A program made the translations under genes and the position numbers. Positions 40,791-49,408 of a stretch of DNA of 64,000 bases are shown here, piece by piece (position 1 is the first letter of the stretch; each line of letters begins with the position of its first letter). The notes under the pieces were generated by a model. It was not told where the DNA came from. It ran no database searches and was given only the letters and a program-made list of their open reading frames with translations. The stretch is taken from the NCBI GenBank assembly GCA_900078775.1, contig LT549889.1, positions 5,332,001-5,396,000 of the forward strand, in the 5' to 3' direction. Source of the stretch: Mycolicibacterium aurum. GTDB taxonomy: Bacteria > Actinomycetota > Actinomycetes > Mycobacteriales > Mycobacteriaceae.

Positions 40791-41864
40791 GTGTCCGACC
40801 GACTACGCGTAATCCAATGGGCCACCGGCAATGTCGGCAGCCATGCGGTCGCCGCGGTGCATGAGCATCCCGAACTCGAGTTGGTCGGTGCCCGGGTGTA
40901 CAACGAGGCCAAGGCCGGTCGCGACGTCGGGGAGATCTGCGGGATCGGCCCCACCGGTGTGATCGCCACCGCCGATACCGAGGAGATTCTGGCGCTGGAC
41001 GCCGACTGTGTGCTCTACATGGCCGAGGGGGAGTGGAACCCACCGGCCGCACTCGACGACATCTGCCGGCTGTTGGCGTCGGGTAAGAACGTGGTGTCCA
41101 CCGCCGTCACCGCTTGGATCTACCCGGCCAGCGCCGGCCAGGAGGTGGTGGACCGTCTCGAAGCGGCGTGCCGCGAGGGGCAGAGTTCCTTCCACGGCAC
41201 CGGGATTCAGCCCGGCTGGGCGGCCGAGGTGCTGCCCCTGACCATGTCCGGGCTGTTCCGGCACATCGATTCACTGTTGGTGCAGGAGTTGATGGACTAC
41301 ACCACCTACAACGTGCCGTTCGTGTTGTTCGACGTGATGGGTTTCGGGAAATCGCCCGACGAGCGGGTGCCGATGGACGAGGCCGCCATCGGCGGGCTGT
41401 CGTTCAAGGCGCCGCTGATGTTGCTGGCCGAAGGCCTGGGCGCCGAGATCGAGGACTACATCTGGGAACGCGAGGTCGCCGTGGCCGACAGGCCGATCGA
41501 GATCAAAGCGGGCCGAATCGAGGCCGGAACCGTTTCGGCGCAACGCTTCTCCTACACCGCGGTGATCGACGGGCGCCGGGCGCTGACCGTGGAACACATC
41601 ACCCGGATCGGCGCCGAGCAGGCCCCGGACTGGCCCAACGGGCGCGGCTGGAAGGTCACCGTCGAGGGGCTGCCGTCGATGGTGCTGGAATCCCGGATCG
41701 CCACCCACGGCGAGGACGACACCGATCAGGGCTGCCTGGGCACCGCGATGCACGCGGTGCACGCCATCGCCCCGGTCTGCTCGGCCGCCCCGGGCATCCG
41801 CACCTTCCTGGACCTGCCCACCATCGTCGGGCGCGGCGTGCTCTCGCGGAAGACACCGCGATGA
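40791..41864 (+). CDS. NAD(P)-binding amine dehydrogenase-family protein 1
   Basis: A 357-residue dihydrodipicolinate-reductase-like Rossmann protein: VIQWATGNVGSHAVAAVHEH at the N-terminus binds NAD(P), followed by ELVGARVYNEAKAGRDVGEI. This family includes 2,4-diaminopentanoate dehydrogenase and many uncharacterised mycobacterial paralogues found near P450s. GTG 40791 is one base after the preceding stop; the gene overlaps its own paralogue at 41861 by ATGA. The substrate is unknown. Confidence 0.78.
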   Translation: MSDRLRVIQWATGNVGSHAVAAVHEHPELELVGARVYNEAKAGRDVGEICGIGPTGVIATADTEEILALDADCVLYMAEGEWNPPAALDDICRLLASGKNVVSTAVTAWIYPASAGQEVVDRLEAACREGQSSFHGTGIQPGWAAEVLPLTMSGLFRHIDSLLVQELMDYTTYNVPFVLFDVMGFGKSPDERVPMDEAAIGGLSFKAPLMLLAEGLGAEIEDYIWEREVAVADRPIEIKAGRIEAGTVSAQRFSYTAVIDGRRALTVEHITRIGAEQAPDWPNGRGWKVTVEGLPSMVLESRIATHGEDDTDQGCLGTAMHAVHAIAPVCSAAPGIRTFLDLPTIVGRGVLSRKTPR

Positions 41865-42910
41865 CCTACCGGGTGATCCAGTGGATGACCGGCGACGTCG
41901 GCCGGGTCGGCCTGCGGCACTTCGCCGACAACCCGGTGTTCGACCTGGTCGGTGTCCTGGTTCACACACCGGACAAGGTCGGCAAGGATGCCGGCGAGAT
42001 CGCCGGGATCGCACCGACCGGGGTGATCGCAGTCGACGATGTCGACGCGATGGTCGCCCTGGAGGCCGACTGTGTGTTCTACACACCGGTGATCATGGAT
42101 GTGGACACCGTGTGCCGGCTACTGCGGTCCGGGAAGAACGTGGTGACCACCAGTGGATTCTTCCATCCCTCAACGGATTTCGCGGCGCCGGCCGAGCAGA
42201 TCCGGGCGGCCTGCGCCGACGGCGGCACCAGTTTCCACGGCGCAGGCATCCACCCCGGTTACGCGGGGGACCTGCTGCCGTTGACCCTGGCCCGGGTGAT
42301 GAGCCGGATCGACACCATCCACGTCTACGAAGTGGTCGACGTGTTGCGGGACGCCCCGCTGGACCACATCGACTGGATGGGGTTCGGCAAGGACCGGGAC
42401 CGCTTCCTGTCCGAGCCCACCATCCTGGGCCTCGGGTTGCCGTTCTTCGCCCAGTCCATGCACATGATCGCCGACGGACTCGGAGTGCACATCGACGAGG
42501 TGACCGCGGCAGACGTCGACGTCGCCACCGCGCGGGTACCGATACCGCACGAACACGGCGCGATCGCACCGCGCACCGTCGCCGCACAGCGCCACGAGTG
42601 GACCGCCTGGGTGAACGGCAAGCCGCTCATCGTCTTCCACGCGATCTACCTCGCCGGTACCCCCGGCCAACGTGAACCCGCCTGGGACTGGGGGCAGACC
42701 CGGTACGAGATCGTCATCGACGGGGACCCGCCGACCGAACTCACCATCCGGGGAGCGCCCCGTCCCGGCGGCGAAATGGTGCACCCGGGATACGACTGGA
42801 CGGCCATGGCCGCCGTCAACGCGATCCCGCAGGTGTGCGACGGACCGCCCGGCTGGCGGACCCACCTGGATCTGGGCATCATCCGTCCGCGCGGACTGGT
42901 GCGGACATGA
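41861..42910 (+). CDS. NAD(P)-binding amine dehydrogenase-family protein 2
   Basis: A 349-residue paralogue of the preceding protein: VIQWMTGDVGRVGLRHFADN, LVGVLVHTPDKVGKDAGEIA, and the shared later motif SFHGAGIHPGYAGDLLPLTL. Tandem duplication within one operon suggests either a heteromer or successive steps. It is coupled by ATGA at both ends, the downstream partner being the P450. Confidence 0.78.
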   Translation: MTYRVIQWMTGDVGRVGLRHFADNPVFDLVGVLVHTPDKVGKDAGEIAGIAPTGVIAVDDVDAMVALEADCVFYTPVIMDVDTVCRLLRSGKNVVTTSGFFHPSTDFAAPAEQIRAACADGGTSFHGAGIHPGYAGDLLPLTLARVMSRIDTIHVYEVVDVLRDAPLDHIDWMGFGKDRDRFLSEPTILGLGLPFFAQSMHMIADGLGVHIDEVTAADVDVATARVPIPHEHGAIAPRTVAAQRHEWTAWVNGKPLIVFHAIYLAGTPGQREPAWDWGQTRYEIVIDGDPPTELTIRGAPRPGGEMVHPGYDWTAMAAVNAIPQVCDGPPGWRTHLDLGIIRPRGLVRT

Positions 42911-44076
42911 CCGGCGGACCGGTGCTCCCGGACGTGCGCTACGCGGACCTGCCGATGGCCCGGGACCGTGGCGCGGGCTGGGCCGCGCTGCGCGAACTGG
43001 GCCCCGTGGTCCGCGGCGACGGTTGCTTCTATCTGACCCGACGCGAGGAAGTGCTTGCCGCGCTGCGTAATCCGGAGGTCTTCTCCAACCGGATCGGCTA
43101 CGACGACATGATCAGCCCGGTGCCCCTGGTGCCGCTGGCCTTCGATCCGCCCGAGCACACCCGGTACCGCCGGATACTGCACCAGTTCTTCAGCCCGCAG
43201 ACGCTGGGCGCGCTGCTGCCCTCGCTGCAGGCCCAGGCGACCGAGATCATCGACGGTATCGCGGCGGCCGGGCCCGGCCACATGTGCGAGGTGATCACCG
43301 AACTGGCCATCCCGTATCCGTCCCAGGTGTTCCTCACCCTGTTCGGGCTACCGTTGGCCGACCGGGAGCGGCTGATCGCCTGGAAGGACGCCATCATCGC
43401 GATCGGTCTGACCCCGGAGCCGTCTCCCGAGGAGCTGATTCCGGCCGCCGAGCTCTACACCTACCTCACCGAAGCGGTGGCCCAGCAGCGGGAAGCACCG
43501 CGACCGGGCATCCTGGCCGACCTGCTGCACGGGCCCGAACCCCTCACCGACGATGAGGCGGTCGGGCTGTCCCTGGTGTTCGTGCTCGCCGGCCTGGACA
43601 CCGTCACCGCCACTATCGGCTCCGCCATGGCCGAACTGGCCCGCCGTCCCGAGGTCCGCTCCTCGCTGCGCGGCGACCCGGACGCCATCGCGGTGTTCGT
43701 CGAGGAGATGATTCGGCTGGAGCCGGCTGCCCCGGTGGTCGGCCGGGTCACCACCCGACCGGTGACCGTGGCCGGTGTCGAACTGCCTGCCGGCGCCGAT
43801 GTCCGGCTGTGCCTGGGCGCCATCAACCGCGACGGTACCGACCCGCTGTCGATCGACGATCTGTTGCTCGACGGGCAGGTGCACAAGCACTGGGGTTTCG
43901 GCGGTGGACCACACCGTTGCCTCGGTTCGCACCTGGCCCGGATGGAACTCAAACTCGTGGTCGGCGAATGGCTGGCCCGGATCCCCGACTTCGAGCTCGC
44001 GCCGGGTTTCGTCCCCGAGATCACCTGGCCGTCGCCGACCAGTGCGCTACCCCGGTTGCTGCTGCGATTGGGCTGA
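42907..44076 (+). CDS. Cytochrome P450
   Basis: A 389-residue soluble P450. Heme ligand C338 lies in FGGGPHRCLGSHLAR, the I-helix reads FVLAGLDTVTATIG, and EEMIR is the K-helix E-x-x-R. ATG 42907 overlaps the preceding stop (ATGA), making it the last gene of the operon that starts at 36407. The ferredoxin at 45754 could donate electrons but has two [4Fe-4S] motifs rather than the single-cluster type usual for P450s. Confidence 0.92.
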   Translation: MTGGPVLPDVRYADLPMARDRGAGWAALRELGPVVRGDGCFYLTRREEVLAALRNPEVFSNRIGYDDMISPVPLVPLAFDPPEHTRYRRILHQFFSPQTLGALLPSLQAQATEIIDGIAAAGPGHMCEVITELAIPYPSQVFLTLFGLPLADRERLIAWKDAIIAIGLTPEPSPEELIPAAELYTYLTEAVAQQREAPRPGILADLLHGPEPLTDDEAVGLSLVFVLAGLDTVTATIGSAMAELARRPEVRSSLRGDPDAIAVFVEEMIRLEPAAPVVGRVTTRPVTVAGVELPAGADVRLCLGAINRDGTDPLSIDDLLLDGQVHKHWGFGGGPHRCLGSHLARMELKLVVGEWLARIPDFELAPGFVPEITWPSPTSALPRLLLRLG

Positions 44077-44180
44077 ACGACTTTTCGATCTCGTCGATCC
44101 GATCTCTTCCGGACCTCCCGCGCGCGCGAGATGCTGACACCGATTATTGCCCTTACGACGATCGGTAGGCCGCGACTTCC

Positions 44181-45398
44181 ATGACCGAGAACCCCGTCGT
44201 GGAAAAGCTCTCGGCCGACGTCCTGGTGATCGGCGGCGGCCCGGCCGGCACCTGGGCCGCGATCCGCGCCGCCGAGGCGGGCGCCTCCGTCGTGCTCGCA
44301 GACAAGGGCTACACCGGCACCAGCGGCGCCACCGCATCGGCGGGCACCGGACTCTGGTACGTCGAGGACGACCCGGAGTTGCGGGAGGCGGCGATCGCTG
44401 CCCGGGAGAAGGTGGGTGCCGGTCTGACCGAACGCTCCTGGATGACCCGGGTGCTCGACGAGACCTACTACCGGATGCACGAACTGGCGCGTGTGCAACG
44501 CTATCCGTTCCCGGAAGGTCCCGACGGCGAACCGCTCATGGAGGACCTGCAGGGCCCGGAATACATGCGCCGCCAGCGCCTGCGGGTACAGCGACTCGGG
44601 GTCCGCATCCTCGACCACACGCCCGCACTGCACCTGCTCGCCGACGACGCCGGCGTGGTGTCCGGGGCGATGGCCGTGCACCGGCGCGCCGGACGCACCG
44701 TGCGCATCGAGGCCGGCGCCGTCGTGCTCGCCACCGGCGGGTGCGCGTTCCAGTCCAAGACCCTGGGCTGCGACGTCGACACCGGCGACGGTGCGCTGAT
44801 GGCCGTGGAGGCGGGCGCACTGCTGTCCGGGATGGAGTTCTCCAACGCCTACGCACTCGCACCGAAGGGCACCGCCGTCACCAAGAACGCCTTCTACAAC
44901 TGGGCGACGTTCTACCGCGCGGACGGTTCGGTGCTGGACGTGCCGCGGTCCAAGGACCGCACCAAGATGGCCCAGACCATGCTCACCGAACCGGTGCTGG
45001 CCTGCATCGACAAGGCGACCCCGCGCGAGCAGGCCATGATGCGCACCGCGCAGCCGAACTTCTTCCTCAGCTTCGACCGGCTCGGGATCGACCCGTTCAC
45101 CGAGCACTTCGAGATCACCCTGATCACCGAGGGCACCGTGCGCGGCACCGGCGGCATCAGGATAGCCGGAACCGACTGCGCCACCGACGTTCCCGGCCTC
45201 TACGCGGCCGGGGACACCGCCACCCGCGAACTCATCGCCGGGGCGTGGACCGGCGGTGGCGCGCACAACGCCTCCTGGGCGGCGTGCTCGGGCGGCTGGG
45301 CCGGCGCCGGCGCCGCGGCTTTCGCGCGGACCCGCGGCGCCCCGCCCCGGGCGCACGACCGGTGGGCACACCCGGGCCCCGAGATCACCGGGTGGTGA
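44181..45398 (+). CDS. AprA/fumarate-reductase-like flavoprotein, FAD domain
   Basis: A 405-residue FAD-binding protein of the succinate dehydrogenase/fumarate reductase/AprA group. The dinucleotide motif VLVIGGGPAGTWAAIRAAEA is at residues about 14-33; VVLATGGCAFQSK and GLYAAGDTATRELIAGAW are the later FAD contacts. The protein stops where the C-terminal helical domain should begin, and that domain is encoded in the next frame at 45395. Adding one C to the run at 45377-45380 fuses both into about 525 residues, a normal family length. It is either a frameshift or a genuine GTGA-coupled split. The ferredoxin partner follows. Confidence 0.8.
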   Translation: MTENPVVEKLSADVLVIGGGPAGTWAAIRAAEAGASVVLADKGYTGTSGATASAGTGLWYVEDDPELREAAIAAREKVGAGLTERSWMTRVLDETYYRMHELARVQRYPFPEGPDGEPLMEDLQGPEYMRRQRLRVQRLGVRILDHTPALHLLADDAGVVSGAMAVHRRAGRTVRIEAGAVVLATGGCAFQSKTLGCDVDTGDGALMAVEAGALLSGMEFSNAYALAPKGTAVTKNAFYNWATFYRADGSVLDVPRSKDRTKMAQTMLTEPVLACIDKATPREQAMMRTAQPNFFLSFDRLGIDPFTEHFEITLITEGTVRGTGGIRIAGTDCATDVPGLYAAGDTATRELIAGAWTGGGAHNASWAACSGGWAGAGAAAFARTRGAPPRAHDRWAHPGPEITGW

Positions 45399-45757
45399 TC
45401 GCCGAGGTCCGGGCGCAGGTACTGCCCTACGAGATCAACTGCCTGCGCCACGCCGACCGTCTCGGCCCGGCGTTGGCGCGCCTCAACGACATCTGGGCCG
45501 CCACCCGCCCGGCGACCCCGGCCGCCGGCGAGGAGGCCTTCCGTGCCCGGGAGGCCGCGGCGATGCTGGCACACAGCCGATGGATGTACCACGCCGCCTT
45601 GCAGCGCACCGAAAGTCGCGGCATGCACCGCCGTTTCGACCACACCGCGCTCGACCCGCAGCAGCAGTACCGGCTGCTGGTCGGCGGACTCGACGAACTG
45701 TGGAGCCGTCCGGAGCCGGAGTGGCTGGCCGCGCGGGACGGAGGCCAGGCAGCATGA
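45395..45757 (+). CDS. C-terminal helical domain of the AprA/FrdA-like flavoprotein
   Basis: A 120-residue helical protein. EVRAQVLPYEINCLRHADRL, REAAAMLAHSRWMYHAALQR and TESRGMHRRFDHT form the standard C-terminal domain of the fumarate-reductase flavoprotein family, normally fused to the FAD domain. As a separate gene it would start at GTG 45395, overlapping the upstream stop. The more economical reading is that 44181-45757 is one gene with one missing base. It overlaps the ferredoxin gene by ATGA. Confidence 0.7.
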   Translation: MIAEVRAQVLPYEINCLRHADRLGPALARLNDIWAATRPATPAAGEEAFRAREAAAMLAHSRWMYHAALQRTESRGMHRRFDHTALDPQQQYRLLVGGLDELWSRPEPEWLAARDGGQAA

Positions 45758-46083
45758 TCGAGATCTTCTCCGCCGAGCGCTGCATCTCCTGCGACAAATG
45801 CATCGACGTGTGCCCGACCCGGGTGTTCGACCGCGGCCCGGACGGACTGCCGGTGATCGCCCGCCAGGACAACTGCCAGACCTGCTTCCAGTGCGAGGCC
45901 TACTGCCCGGCCGACGCCCTGTTCGTGGCGGCGCAGCTGGAACCGGTGCCCGACGGGTCGCCCTACAAGGATCTGCAGCACGTCACCGACACGGGCCTGC
46001 TGGGGTCCTACCGCCGCGCGCTGGGCTGGGGTAAGGGCCGAATCCTGGGCGCGCGCATCGCCATTCAGCCGGAGATGCCCTGA
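45754..46083 (+). CDS. 2x[4Fe-4S] ferredoxin, partner of the flavoprotein
   Basis: A 109-residue iron-sulfur protein with two cluster motifs: C10-x2-C13-x2-C16-x3-C20-P and C41-x2-C44-x2-C47-x3-C51-P, then a C-terminal tail of about 55 residues. The pairing with an AprA-like flavoprotein mirrors AprBA of sulfur metabolism, and the neighbouring rhodaneses and sulfonate-type monooxygenase support a sulfur role. It ends convergently with the exporter gene, three bases apart. Confidence 0.88.
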   Translation: MIEIFSAERCISCDKCIDVCPTRVFDRGPDGLPVIARQDNCQTCFQCEAYCPADALFVAAQLEPVPDGSPYKDLQHVTDTGLLGSYRRALGWGKGRILGARIAIQPEMP

Positions 46084-46086
46084 CCG

Positions 46087-47412
46087 TCAGGGCTCCGGGT
46101 CGTCCCGGTCGTAATCCTTGAACGACGGCACCTTCCGGGCCAGCAGCCAGACCACCAGCAGGATCGCGGCACCGCCGGCCAGCAGCGGGCTCCAGATGGC
46201 GAACAGGCTGGCCACCGCGCCGGTCACCACGTCGCCGACCCGCGGCCCGCCGGTCACGATGATGCTGAAGATGCTCTGTACCCGGCCGCGCAGATGGTCG
46301 GGCACCGCCGCCTGCAGGATCGCGCCGCGGAAGATCACCGAGATACCGTCGGCGGCCCCACCCACGGCCAGGGTGACGGCCAGCGCCGCCACCGCGACGG
46401 TGTTGACCTCGCCGGTGTGCGGCAGTAGCACCGCACCCAGCAGGATCAGCCCGGCGACGCCGATCACCGCGCCGTAGACATAGGTGACCACCAGGATGGC
46501 AAAGCCTTGGCGGCGTACAGATCCGGTCCACCCGGAGAACAACGAGGACAGCACCGCCCCGGCGGCCCCCGCCGCGGACAACACGCCCACCGTGGTGACC
46601 CCGCCGCCCAGCGTCACCGCACCGAGCGCGGGGAACAACACCCGGGGCTGGGCGAAGGCCATGGCGACCAGATCGACGGTGAGGGCGAACCGGATGTTGG
46701 CCGCGCGCCGCAGATAGTCCAAACCGTCGAGCACCGAACGCAGGGCGCCGACCGCGGCGACACGGGCCTCGTCGACCGGGCGCAGCGCCGGCAGTGACCA
46801 GACACCGAGGAACGCCGCGGTATGCAACAACGCGTCCACCAGGTAGGCCGCCTGGAAACCGCCCGCGCCCACCGCCGCAGCGGCCAGCAGCGGGCCGACC
46901 GTCGCCATCAGCCCCATGCTGATGCCGTTGAGGGCGCCGGCCGCCGGTAGCAGTTCCTTGGGCAGCAGCCGGGGAACGATGGCCCGCCTGGTGATTCCGC
47001 CGACAGTGTTGGCCACCGAGTTGATCGTCGCGGCCAGATACAGCACCCACAGCGAGGTGCCGTCCAGGAACGCATGGGCGGTCAACACGATGATCGCCAA
47101 CCAGGAGATCACCGAGGACACCATGGCGACCCGGCGGCGATCGAAGCGGTCGGCCAGGGTGCCGCCGTACAGCCCGATCACCACGATCGGTGCCAGCGCG
47201 ATGCCGGCGATCAACGAGACCGCGAACGTCGAGGAGGTGATGGCGTACACCTGCAACGCCACCGCCACCACGGTCATCTCCTGGCCGATGCTGCCCAGGG
47301 TGGTACCGAACCAGAGCCGGCCGAAGGCCCTGCTACGCCGGAACGGGGTGAGGTCCAGCAGCAGTCCGCCGCGGACGTCACGCCAGGTGGAGGTGCGTGG
47401 GGGCCGGGTCAC
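46087..47412 (-). CDS. MFS exporter (MFS_3 / EntS-like)
   Basis: A 441-residue 12-helix transporter. SRAFGRLWFGTTLGSIGQEM at the N-terminus and GGTLADRFDRRRVAMVSS (loop 2-3 motif A) are characteristic; PDHLRGRVQSIFSI is the matching loop in the second half. Relatives export siderophores or macrolides. It overlaps the upstream rhodanese gene by ATGA, so the two are co-transcribed. The substrate is unknown. Confidence 0.83.
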   Translation of the reverse strand: MTRPPRTSTWRDVRGGLLLDLTPFRRSRAFGRLWFGTTLGSIGQEMTVVAVALQVYAITSSTFAVSLIAGIALAPIVVIGLYGGTLADRFDRRRVAMVSSVISWLAIIVLTAHAFLDGTSLWVLYLAATINSVANTVGGITRRAIVPRLLPKELLPAAGALNGISMGLMATVGPLLAAAAVGAGGFQAAYLVDALLHTAAFLGVWSLPALRPVDEARVAAVGALRSVLDGLDYLRRAANIRFALTVDLVAMAFAQPRVLFPALGAVTLGGGVTTVGVLSAAGAAGAVLSSLFSGWTGSVRRQGFAILVVTYVYGAVIGVAGLILLGAVLLPHTGEVNTVAVAALAVTLAVGGAADGISVIFRGAILQAAVPDHLRGRVQSIFSIIVTGGPRVGDVVTGAVASLFAIWSPLLAGGAAILLVVWLLARKVPSFKDYDRDDPEP

Positions 47413-48245
47413 CGGTCGAGCCTACGGGCCGGGTCCGCCGTCCATTCCGACAGTGACCCGACGTACAGCCGCGCCGGGATGTCCAGCAGCGCGAGCGCCA
47501 GAACCTCCAGTGCCGCGGCAACTCCCGATCCGCAGTAGGTCGCCGGCGAGCTGCCCCCCGCGATCCCGCGAATACCGAAGACCGCCCGCAGTTCGGCCTC
47601 GTCCTTCAGATAGCCTGCAGCGTCGAACAATTCGGTCAATGGAACATTGCGCGCGCCGGGAATGTGGCCGACGCCGGGATCGGCTGACCCGGCGAACTTC
47701 GTGGCCGGGCGGGCATCCAGAAGTTCCCCACGGGCGGCGACATCCGGCACCTCCGACGCTTCGATCACCGGCAGTCCCCCCGACCGGATCACGAATCCGG
47801 TTTCCGGACAGGCGGTTTCGGCAGTGCTCAGGACGCCGCCGTGCCGCGTCCAACCATCCAGTCCGCCGTCGAGCAACCGCACCGATTCCACGCCGGCCCA
47901 CCGCAGCACCCACCACGCCCGCGCCGGGGCAGGGGATCGCGTCGCGCCGTAGACCACGACCGGGGTTCCGGTGTAGATGCCCCAGCCGCGGATCCTCTTC
48001 TCCAGCACGTCGGGTTCGGGCAGTGGGCGCGCGCCGTTGACGCCGGTGCTGGTGCCGGCGAGAGCCTCGTCGACGCCGACGAACTGGGCGCCTGGGAGGT
48101 GGCCGGCCCGGAATGCCTGGGCGTCGGCAGTGTCGGTGACCGGGTTGTGTCGCACATCGAGCAGTACGACATCCTGTCCCGCCGCCAGGGCTGCGCGCAG
48201 GTCGACGGGACTGATCAGATTCGCCGTGCGCGCGCTATCGCTCAC
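47409..48245 (-). CDS. Rhodanese-family sulfurtransferase (tandem domains)
   Basis: A 278-residue two-domain rhodanese (thiosulfate or mercaptopyruvate sulfurtransferase type). The N-terminal domain is structural: the loop VVVYGATRSP lacks cysteine. The C-terminal domain carries C238 in ATYCGSGVAA. GTG 48245 has AGAGGAG eight bases upstream; the open frame extends further but into a gap with no coding signal. It is divergent from a second rhodanese gene at 48549. Confidence 0.87.
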   Translation of the reverse strand: MSDSARTANLISPVDLRAALAAGQDVVLLDVRHNPVTDTADAQAFRAGHLPGAQFVGVDEALAGTSTGVNGARPLPEPDVLEKRIRGWGIYTGTPVVVYGATRSPAPARAWWVLRWAGVESVRLLDGGLDGWTRHGGVLSTAETACPETGFVIRSGGLPVIEASEVPDVAARGELLDARPATKFAGSADPGVGHIPGARNVPLTELFDAAGYLKDEAELRAVFGIRGIAGGSSPATYCGSGVAAALEVLALALLDIPARLYVGSLSEWTADPARRLDR

Positions 48246-48548
48246 TGTGTGTACTCCTCTGGCAGTAACCCCGGATCTGGCACAAAACACCGAGGTAACG
48301 TATTTGCCCGGTCCGGGACGGCAGCAAAGAATCGGCGTGATGCGAACGTCGGCGGGCCGGGCCTCGGGACGGTGAAAGGGCTCGTCACCTGGGTTTACCT
48401 CGAGGACCCCCGGTTCCGGGTGACTAAAACTCATGGGTTTGTAAATAGCAGCCGAGTCGCCGCTGTGTCTCTAATGTTCTCCGCTGTAACGGAATATGTA
48501 CCAGCTTCGCCCCGAGCCGTACCTGACGATCTCGCAAAAGGACCTGAG
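48246..48548. promoter_or_regulatory. Divergent promoter region between two rhodanese operons
   Basis: A 303-base gap with lower GC than its surroundings. It contains the imperfect palindrome AAACTCATGGGTTT at 48427-48440 (12 of 14 symmetrical) and the Shine-Dalgarno sites of both flanking genes. It is the natural place for sulfur-responsive control of both operons. No riboswitch fold was recognised by eye. Confidence 0.4.
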
Positions 48549-49397
48549 ATGACCCTCATCACGCGCAGCGTGGTGTCGCCGGAGGAACTGCTCGGCGCCC
48601 TCGACGACCCCGACCTGGCGATCATCGAGGTGCATGCGACCAGTCCCGACGGCCCGCTGATCCCCGGTGCGCGCCCGGTCTTCTGGAAGGATCTGGCCTG
48701 GCATCCGCTGGACCGCGAGCTGGCCGCCGGAGACCTGTTGTCCCAGCGCCTGTTCGAGCTGGGTGCCGGAGCGCGGTCGCGGATCGTGCTGGCCGGCGAA
48801 CCGACACAGTTCGCGGCGTACCTGCTGTGGACGCTGCGGGTACGGGGCTACACCGAGATCGGTTACCTCGACGGCGGGCTGGAGGCCTGGCGGGCACTCG
48901 GTGCCCCGACCGCGGCCGATGTCACCGTCGCCCGGACCGCGGCCACCACGCCCCTGCCGGTCCCCGAACCCACCGCCGCGCAGGAGCAGTTGCGGATCGG
49001 GCGGGACGAGGTGCGTGCCGTGCTCGACGACGACAACGTGGTGCTGCTGGACTACCGCACACCGCAGGAGTACGCCGGGGAGCGGGTCAGCGGGCCGAAC
49101 GCCGCGATCGATCACGGCGCCGAACGGCACGGCCGCATTCCCGGTGCCAAGCCGTTGTTCTTCCGGCAACTGCTCGACGCGTCCGGCCGCCTCAAGCCCG
49201 CTGAACAACTACGAGAACTGGTGGACCGCGCGGTACCCGGGGATCCACGCCTGATCATCAACTACTGCCGACTGTCACATCGCTCCACGCTGGGCTGGAT
49301 CGCGCTCTCCGAGGTGCTCGGATACGACAACGTCCGCGTCTACGACGGGTCCTGGACCGAATGGGGCAGCATCGTCGGCTTCCCTGTCGAAAAGTAA
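48549..49397 (+). CDS. Rhodanese-family sulfurtransferase (tandem domains)
   Basis: A 282-residue two-domain rhodanese. The active C240 is in INYCRLSHRST; the loop C-R-L-S-H-R differs from that of the divergent copy, implying a different sulfur acceptor. ATG 48549 follows AAAGGAC. It is the first gene of a rightward operon with the monooxygenase (11-base gap), the ABC transporter and a second LLM enzyme, which points to handling of sulfur released from an imported compound. Confidence 0.87.
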   Translation: MTLITRSVVSPEELLGALDDPDLAIIEVHATSPDGPLIPGARPVFWKDLAWHPLDRELAAGDLLSQRLFELGAGARSRIVLAGEPTQFAAYLLWTLRVRGYTEIGYLDGGLEAWRALGAPTAADVTVARTAATTPLPVPEPTAAQEQLRIGRDEVRAVLDDDNVVLLDYRTPQEYAGERVSGPNAAIDHGAERHGRIPGAKPLFFRQLLDASGRLKPAEQLRELVDRAVPGDPRLIINYCRLSHRSTLGWIALSEVLGYDNVRVYDGSWTEWGSIVGFPVEK

Positions 49398-49408
49398 AGG
49401 CAGCCTTC

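Noticed and set aside
45395..45757. Independent small enzyme downstream of the flavoprotein
   Set aside because: Its sequence is the standard C-terminal domain of the fumarate-reductase/AprA family, so it is better explained as part of a broken or split flavoprotein gene.
48246..48548. S-adenosylmethionine or other sulfur riboswitch in the rhodanese gap
   Set aside because: No conserved riboswitch core or convincing multi-stem fold could be traced by eye; a covariance-model scan would be decisive.
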